From: Gavia stellata
Taxonomy: Eukaryota > Chordata > Aves > Gaviiformes > Gaviidae
DNA length: 64,000 bases
Direction of reading: 5' to 3'
NCBI RefSeq assembly: GCF_030936135.1
Contig: NW_026776913.1
Location: forward strand, 1,674,001 to 1,738,000
The notes under the pieces were generated by a model that did no database searches, was not told the DNA's origin, and saw only the letters and a list, made by a program, of their open reading frames with translations. A program made the translations under genes and the position numbers. Positions 56,504 to 64,000 of this stretch are shown one piece after another (the first letter of the stretch is position 1; the number at the start of each line of letters is the position of its first letter).

Positions 56504-58254
56504 CTGTCCAAAAAAGGAAAAAACAGGAAAAATTAGGACAGATTTCTCTGAGAAAACCCACTCCATTTTTCATCGCAACCCCACGCAGTTGGAATACATT
56601 TCCATTCTCTAGTTTGTGCTGGCTGAGTGTGCTGTGAGGAGCAGGAGCTCTGCCCTTCTGCTGCTGAGGAGTCAGCTTTGCTCTGCTGCAGTGGGTACAT
56701 GGGAGCTGACTTGTGACATCTCTGATGTTCACAGGGCATGTCAGATGTAATCCATCTTTCATGGAAAAGTTCAATATCTGCACTCATGACATGGAAGAAT
56801 GTGGGCTGTGAAAGAGAGGCTCAGCATGACTTTCTTATAACTTTGTCTGTGTTTTTTCACAGGGCTGCAGTGTCCATCAGTCCTTTTCCCATCTGCCCTG
56901 TGTTTTCATTTTGCCGCCTTGAAGACGACTTCACACACAAATTACTCTTTTAAAAAAACCCTAAACCTGGACTCTGATGAGACCAGAGGAGTCCTGTTTC
57001 AAAGAACAGCTCTGCAAACTCTTCTCCAGCCCAGCCCAGAGGTGGAGGTGTGATGGAGAGGGCAGGACACGACCCCTCCCAGAGAGAAGCAACTGACTCT
57101 GCGAGGAGAGTGCCGACCCCCAAGGAAAGGCTCCGCACTCCCGAGGATCCCACAGCAGAGCTGCGCCTTTCTGGGGGGCAGCTTGCAAGCCCTGCAGGAC
57201 AGGCAAAGCAGAGACTCGGGGGTCCCTCACATGGGAGGTTCTACAGAGAGAGTCAGCTCATTGCCCCGCAGACAGTGCCCAGCAGACATCTGCAGGGAAA
57301 CACAGAAAGAGAGCTGCCTGAGCGCACCCTCCCCCTGTGCTCGTTTGCAGTGTCCTCCCAACCCCGTCCCTGTCTCTGCTGCCTGCAGCTGTCCCTGCCA
57401 GGAGCTGGTTCTCTGTCCCCTGTGTCTCCTCCCTGGCAGTGCTCACAGAGCCCATCCCACCTGCTGCCTGCTCAGCTCTGCCCTGCAGAGCCCTCCCTGC
57501 AGCAGGACACTGCCCAGGGGCATCTCTGGGTGTGCAGGCTCTGAGGGGAACATCAGACCAGCCCTGGCGAGGCTGGAAAAGTGACACTGATGCTGTCTGT
57601 GACCACGGCATGGTGATTTCCAATACTCCCCGCTTTATTCACCTCTAAGAGGAACAGACTTGGAATTTCAGTGCCTCCTCCAGAAATGAGAGATTAATTT
57701 CTATGTGCCATTGCCCACCCAGACAACCCAGAGGAGAAGAGTGAAAGACCAGGATCCTTCCCTTTCAGGCAGCCCCTGCCTTGTTGTGCTTCCTGAAAAG
57801 TCTCCTGGGAAGATCCTGCAGTGATGTGGAGCTGTGAGCAGCTCTGACCCACACAGCACCCTCTCAACAGCAGAAGCACCCTGCCATTGCACTGGTCTCT
57901 CCTTCCACCCCCAGCTTCTCCCCACAGCGCCGTGGGGAGCTCCCCGGGCAGGCTGAGTGCTGACCCTGGCAGGCGGCAGAGTCCCTGCCCCAGCACCCAG
58001 CCCCGGGGGTGCAGGGACCCTGCTCGGAAGGACAGCCCTGGGCACCCCTGGCTGCACACCCACCTTCACACCCTGCAGCCGTCCCTGGCAGAAGGCAGCC
58101 CTCATGCCCTGTCCCTCTCATGGTGCAGCAGGGAAGCCCTGCTCTGGGGCACCTCCTCCTCCTCTATACAGGAGTGAGATTCCTGGGTACCATGCCAGCT
58201 TTACGAGAGCCCTCCATGAACTGCAACTGCATTGCCCTGCAGCCAGAGACTTAC
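56504..58254 (-). other. Inferred 5'UTR intron of OR unit E
   Basis: Donor GT at 58254-58253 and acceptor TTTGGACAG (AG at 56505-56504), 24 bases before the ATG; 1751 bases. Nearly identical to A and D across 56940-58150. Candidate internal acceptor at 57291-57290 as in A and D. Confidence 0.5.
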
Positions 58255-58640
58255 CGTGTCAAGGGCTGTGAAGATTTCTCCTCCAGTGAGCTCGCCTCTG
58301 TCCTCCCACCCCAGACTGCCTTTAACCTCTCTCTGCCTTGATCCTCTCCCCTCGGTGCCTGCAGGCAGTGCCCTCAGCCCTGCTGCGCTCTGCAGAGGAG
58401 CTGCTCCTGGGCAGAGCTGTCTCTCCGCAGTGCTGCCCGCTTGCCATGAGCTCCCTCCATCCCAGGAGCCCGGCCCAGCTCAGCAGCAGAGGAGCAGCCC
58501 AAGGCGGCACTTTCTCTGCCCCTCGGGGCTCCCCCCAGGGGTCCCTGGGGCTCCAGGGGAACCTGCTGTGAAACAGGCTGAAGCAATCACTGAGGTTCCC
58601 TCCCGCAGCTGGGGAGAGACACTTCTTCCCAGCACTGACA
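58255..58640 (-). promoter_or_regulatory. GC-rich 5' block of OR unit E: candidate promoter and first exon
   Basis: Reverse-complement copy of the A, B and D blocks with very few differences. TTAAA box at 58321-58325, GCCCCAGGGA at 58542-58551. Function is inferred from conservation and donor. Confidence 0.5.
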
Positions 58641-61600
58641 TTTCCCTGCTGAGAGACAGACTCATGCCTAAATATCACCTTTTCTTGGCCCATCTTTAGA
58701 CAGGACAGCCAGACAGGGACAGGCAGGGATCTCCTTTACCCCTGCTGAGGGAAGGGATGCAGCTGAGCCCGACAAGGCATCTCATCCTGGGTTTGGAGTG
58801 CTGGGGCTGGAAGGGCACTCAGCTCCCTCCCATGCACACCACAGACCCACAGCAGGTGGGATTCCTCCTGCCCCCCTTCAGGTGGACACACAATAGGCAC
58901 CTGCATGTGAGCTCCTGCTCTCAGCTCCCATGGTAATTAACGGAGCTGGAGGCCAGGAGTGAGCTGTTCAGATGCAGTTGTCTGGTGACATCTGAGGTGC
59001 CAGAGGTGGTCAAAGATGTGTGCCAGTAATAGAGACAGATTGAAGGTACGTGCAGGCTGATGTAGAGACAGGCCAACATCTGGGGCATCTTCTTGGAGGC
59101 TCTTGGGAATTTCCTTTGGCCAACTGAAAGGACAGCTGCTGCCCAAATTAAGGGCAACTGAACCTGTCCCTACTCGTTATGTTCAGCTCAGCCTATAGCG
59201 ATATTCATAGGATGGAATGGAGTCGTATGCGATAGGGAGAGCTCCATCTCTTTCTTCCTCTCCTCCAGGTGTTGGGTTTACTAGATCTTCACTGACTGTA
59301 TTGGCAGCTGTCTCGTGTTCATCCCCACATTGTGGTACAGAATTCAAGGCAGCTGCTCAATGTAATGTTCAAATCCAGGCCCACAGAGCTACATGAGATG
59401 CCAGGGCTGGCAAGAAGATCACAGGACCAACAGGAAAGCAATTCCCATTCAGGGTGGGTGCGTGACAATACACCCCAGTTAGCATCGCAGAGAATGCGAT
59501 TTGGTGCCTGTGTGCCATTTACTGTTGCCATCACTCAGAGGCATCAGTCATCAGATATCATCAGAGAGGCAAAGTCTGTCCCTTCTCTGCCCAATAGCTG
59601 CAGGTATTGCGTGAACACAAAGCACATCACACAGGGATCTTTATTCACTCCCTTGATGATACAGACCAGGAACAGAACAATCCTTTTCTCAGTGTGCCTG
59701 CACACATCTTGTCTTCATGGGCCGCATCCTCCAAGAACAGCAATGGTCCATATCAAAACTCAATTGACACTCAAAAGGGAATTCAAGGGCACTAAGATGA
59801 CCTGTTGCTGCTTCAGGAAGAGTTAAGGAAGAGACAGAGAGACTGTGGAACCACTGCTAAGTTTAGTAAGAGTAGGTGTAGATGGATCTGAGATGCTCTG
59901 TGTCCCCTTTGCCTCAGTTTCCACCAGCAAGGTCTCCCAGGCCTTTGTGCTTTGAGGCAGGGCTCTGGAGGAGAACAACCAGCTGTGAATGGGGATGAAG
60001 CCGGGGGTTACCTGAGCAAACTGCACACCTACCAGTCCATTGGAGTGTGCTGGAGAGCTCTTCACCAGTAGATCCATTATGATCCCAGTAAGGAAGGTAC
60101 TTAAAATGCAGTTAGGTCGAGGATTAGAAGGAGAGAATAGTATAGGTAATCTTTTACCCAGTTAGGTGGTGGGATGCCTAGGTGGTGTAGCATCAGATGG
60201 GACTCCCAGCATGTGCAGCACGCCATGCAGACCCCATCCAGAGAAGACAGTCTCCCGTTTCGGTCCTTCAAACTCTTACCGTATTCCCTTACGAGGAAAC
60301 TACTCTATTCCTCTTCCCCACAGTCAGTCAGAAATGATGTTCTCATGAGACCTTCCTGCTGCATTGTCAGACAGAGACAAGGCCATGCAGGTGCCATGAT
60401 GGCCGGTACCGAGTGGGAGCTGCTCGATGCACAATGGTCTTCTGGTCAGGATCAGTGATCAGGTTTCCCTGTGAGAAGTCTACGCTCCACCCCGGTGCCA
60501 CGGCTGAGGTGCTGCAGCCCAAATGTGCATGGCCAGGAGGAGCTGGAGCACAGGCAGGAGGAGCTGAAGCCCCAGGACTTGCCACTCTACTGTGATGGTT
60601 TGGGATTAAATGAGATGTGGTGGCACAGCTTCCTGAGCTGGGGTGCTGCAGTGGAGGGATACATGCTCTGATGGAGAAGGTGACAGATGGACGAGAATCG
60701 GGGGGAAGCACCCTCTGTGAAGGAGCAGCTAGGATATATGGAGCTCCTCTATGAGATGGGCAACAGGTTGGGACAGTTTCTGTGAGTGAGGATGAGAAGA
60801 GAAGTCATTAAGGGTGACATGGTATCGGCACTCATAGCCTACTTTGTCAGGGAGAGGAAACAGCAGAAGTCGTCTCTCAGCAAGCCGAGGAAGTCTCCAG
60901 GTTAAGGAGCAGGTTCCTGTGGGGGACTGTAAGTGCCCTGGCATTCCCTGGCCAGGCAAAGCGACAGGATGGCGGCAGCCTGGAGGCTCCTGGGACAAGT
61001 TCCTAACAGAGCTGCCAGGTGGGCCAACAAGGGGGATGCTCACCTGGAGGTGGTACTGGCAAACAAGGAAATAGTGGGGTCCCAGGTGTCAAAGGAAGGC
61101 CAGCAGCAGAGCACAGGCTGGTGGACTCCAGAGGTGAAGACTTTGATGTATGGGGAGACTGATCCAGGTGGTGCCGTGGGAAGCAGCTCTGAAGGGGGAA
61201 GGAGCTCAGGAAATGTGATAGGCCTTGCAGGACAGCCTCTTCCGAGCACAAGAAGGATCTCTCTGAATACCTATGGAAAAGAAACATTCATCTGTTGGCC
61301 AACATTGCTATGACGGCCAACAGCATCCTGGTTTGTATCAGAAACAGTGTGGCCGGCAGGACTAGGGAAGTGATTGTCCCCCTGTAGAGAGGTGGGTGCT
61401 GGTCTCTTCTCCCAAGTGACAAGTGATAGGAGAAGAGGAAACAGCCACAAGTTGTGCCAGGGGAAGTTTAGACTGAATATTAGGAAAAATTTCTTCACTG
61501 AAAAGGTTGTCAGACAGTGGAACAGGCTGCCATGGGACGTGGTTGAGTCACCATCGCTGGAGGTTTTTAAAAGACCTGTGGATGAGGCGCTTAGGGACAT

Positions 61601-64000
61601 GGTTTAGTGGTGGACTTAGCAGGGTTAAGTTTATGGTTGGACTTGATGATCTTAAACGTCGTTTCCAACCTAAACCATTCTATGAATCAATGATTCTATG
61701 ATCCTTGTACAGAGTCCGCACATAACTGCCATGCATCGATGCCACCATTACAGAAATGTAGACAAGGCATTTGACCAGGTTGTTGAACCCTGGAATCGGT
61801 ATGCCATGCCTCCTGTGCTTGCCGCAAGCACCTAAGCTTTTTTGCAGAGAAGTGTGAGTCCTCTTTAGGTGTCCTGCCTGTCTCCCGCCCCATGCTGTGC
61901 TTTAGGCTGTGAAGAGAATCAAAACCAACTTTATGACTAGGTTAGCTTAATTTTACATGCTGAAATGCAGGGCAGATGAAGGGAGCTCTGAGATTCCAGG
62001 CTCTCTGCCGCCCAGTTAGGGCTTCAGAGAATGGAAATGCAGGAAATCTTCTTGTGCCAGTGTACACCACATCATAATTTTGCCTTCCTTTATACATTTA
62101 ACTGACCTGGGATCCGCCCATTGGCTGCCTTTGGTTAAAAAAGAAACTATATTTCTCTTCCACCTCCCCCTTCTCAAAAAAGCAGAGAAAAAAGATATGG
62201 AGCATGGATTACTTAAAGGCAATACAGTAATCTTTAAATTATAAGAGAGAGGAAAGATAGTACAACGAATCCCAAAACATCCTTGAGAGCTTCCTTATTT
62301 TCACTTGTCTCCAAAGCTCAGCTTGCTTAGGTCTTGAAAGGACGACCTCAAATCTCTGCAACCCAAATCCCTCCAAAGTCCTCTTAGCAAAGGTCTTTTA
62401 GCCGAGGACACTTCTGCCTGTCACTTCAGCACACTGTCCAATCTCTCTTTTTCAGTTCGGTGACGTCAAGGTACTCCATTGCAACGCCTTCCCTACAAAA
62501 GTCTTCTCTCCATGCTGATCCCACTTGGATCATGCCATGTTATGTACAGCTCCATCCTCCGCTTGCAGAGCTCCATTGGATGGGCAATTTTCCATTTCTT
62601 TCATGCCCATTCACCTTCACAACATTTTCTCTTGCATGCATACCACATATTGTCTGAAGCAGCACATTTACCCCCCACAGCTTCATTCATTTCCAGATGC
62701 AGGCTGAGATATTTCTCCTCTTGGAGCAGACTTTGTGCAAAACTGCTCCATATATGGAAACCCACTTCAATGCTGCATATTCATTTGGGCTAAAAAAAAG
62801 ATAATGAAAATATCCCGAGCTAGTTTCTCAAAGACACATTTTCAAAGTGGCAAAGCAGATTCAATACAGAAATGCTGAGAGCCAAGTTACAAAGAGAGAG
62901 GGAAAAATAGGTGAAGACTCACAAATTTGTCCAGACTCACAAATTCTCTGTCAGTCAAGAGCAAGTCCCACAGCCTGGGGGACATTTTCATGAGCTGACC
63001 CTCTGGGAAGTTTTGTTTCTTGGGCCTCTTGGCTCGAGCCTGTGGCATTGACATTTCCAGGAAGAGGAAGAGTTCCCGTTCAGGTATCAAACTTTTGCCC
63101 ATCCTGCCTGGAGATCCAGGACAGTTGTGTCACACAACACCCAGTGTCATAGTGAAGACGGAGGCAGTGTGAATTGTAGTGGTTTGGACTCCAACGGAAA
63201 CACAAATCCTGAGCTGTGAGGACCGCATTGGCTGCAGTTAGACAGAAGTTCCCTGACACGGCTGTGCATTCCGACCTAGTTGGCAGAGTTTTTCACAGAC
63301 CTCACTGAAAAGGGCAGGGTGTCAAGGAGCGGAGAACTCATTTTCGTTTCCCAAATCCCAGGGCAGTGCCCAAACCATCCTTCCCTTGTCCCCTGGCACC
63401 CCATTGCTTGAGATGCTAATCTGCTGGGGCTTCTCTCAGTAAATCTTCAATATTCCTTCAGGTGCTTGTGTGATTTCCCTAAGAGTATCAGTAGCTAAAA
63501 AAAAGTAGAAACCACACCAAACCAAACCCCCAGCATTAATCTGCCTAAATATAATTATCTGCAGCATAGCAGTTTGCATCTCTGGTGGCCACTCTGGGCA
63601 ATGCCAGTTAAATCACTATTTGCATTGTCAGCCATTAGACCTCATCCTCAAGGACAAATCTACAGCAGTTCAGAGGAAAGGTGCCCTTGAAAAGTCATCT
63701 TTTGTGTCCCCCAGGAGGCACGAGCACTGCTCATTCCCCACTCCAGAGTGGGGTAGAGGCTGGATGCCCTTCTCTGGACAGACTCCTTGCCAGGAAGCCA
63801 CAGGCATGGGGGGAGCTCACCTGGTTCTTACGGGCACTTCACTCGCATCCCTTTTGGTGTATTTCTTCCTTCTCTGTGTCTACTCTTTCCACACACAGGA
63901 ATGACAGAAAAACAAACATTTCATAAAAACTTGTCATAAAGTCCTTGTTAGAGACAAGAATTCCCCCCATGAAATCTGGAGGGAGCCCGGAAGATTGCCT
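58641..64000 (-). repeat. Upstream flank of OR unit E, large direct duplicate of 15491-21008
   Basis: Parallel to unit B's flank to the very end of the window (64000 corresponds to about 21008), so the duplication continues outside. It holds the same CR1 remnant at 61305-61704 and the same TGACGTCA palindrome (62461-62468). No gene is recognised. Confidence 0.85.
61305..61704 (+). mobile_element. CR1 LINE 3' end with internal deletion (duplicate of 18319-18716)
   Basis: Same ends and same internal deletion junction (near 61386) as the copy in unit B's flank. Reads [20 protein letters not shown] and ends in ATTCTATGA octamers. It arrived once and was copied with the segment. Confidence 0.85.

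Noticed and set aside
1-64000. CRISPR arrays, tRNA or rRNA genes, or a bacterial-style operon system
   Set aside because: None seen. The sequence is plainly vertebrate (CR1, OR genes, LTR fossils), and repeats are dispersed or duplicated rather than spacer-separated arrays.

Overview
The window looks like part of a bird genome. It carries many 3' ends of CR1 LINEs, fossil avian LTR elements, and a cluster of intronless olfactory receptor (OR) genes of the family 14-like kind (the expanded avian gamma-c clade). I see no bacterial-type gene, no tRNA or rRNA gene and no CRISPR array. The species cannot be named from sequence alone.

The core is five related OR units, called A to E here. A (CDS 7181-8116, +), C (28652-29584, +), D (43687-44622, +) and E (56479-55430, -) have open reading frames. 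B (13644-12624, -) carries one frameshift. Each has a single-exon coding region with a strong splice acceptor about 23 bases before the ATG. A conserved donor lies 1.4-1.9 kb further upstream, at the end of a GC-rich 5' block with a TTAAA-type box 67-71 bases before the donor. I infer one gene plan: short noncoding first exon, 5'UTR intron, then an exon with the whole receptor. A/B and D/E form two tail-to-tail pairs, and C sits between them. Two unrelated OR pseudogenes lie between B and C (22981-22013, OR11/OR6-like; 25566-25043, internally deleted), both minus strand.

Layout: 1-2543 fossil endogenous retrovirus tail with 3' LTR; 2544-3538 CR1; 4230-9080 unit A; 9080-11822 a pile of CR1 and LTR fragments; 11823-21008 unit B and its long upstream flank; 22-25.6 kb OR pseudogenes; 25.6-29.8 kb unit C; 31-40.5 kb dispersed unnamed repeat (R1), CR1s, LTR fragment and a local duplication; 40.5-44.8 kb unit D; 46.2-49.4 kb composite CR1 with ORF1 esterase and an inverted endonuclease segment; 49.8-50.4 kb two-armed minisatellite; 52.0-53.2 kb R1; 55.3-64.0 kb unit E and upstream flank. 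The last 7 kb are a direct duplicate of about 13.7-21.0 kb and run off the window end.

The most interesting signal is mosaic evolution. The 5' blocks are nearly identical between copies whose outer flanks are clearly diverged, and different parts of a unit group the five copies differently. This points to gene conversion or recombination repeatedly homogenising the promoter/first-exon and receptor parts. I found no wholly new biological system.
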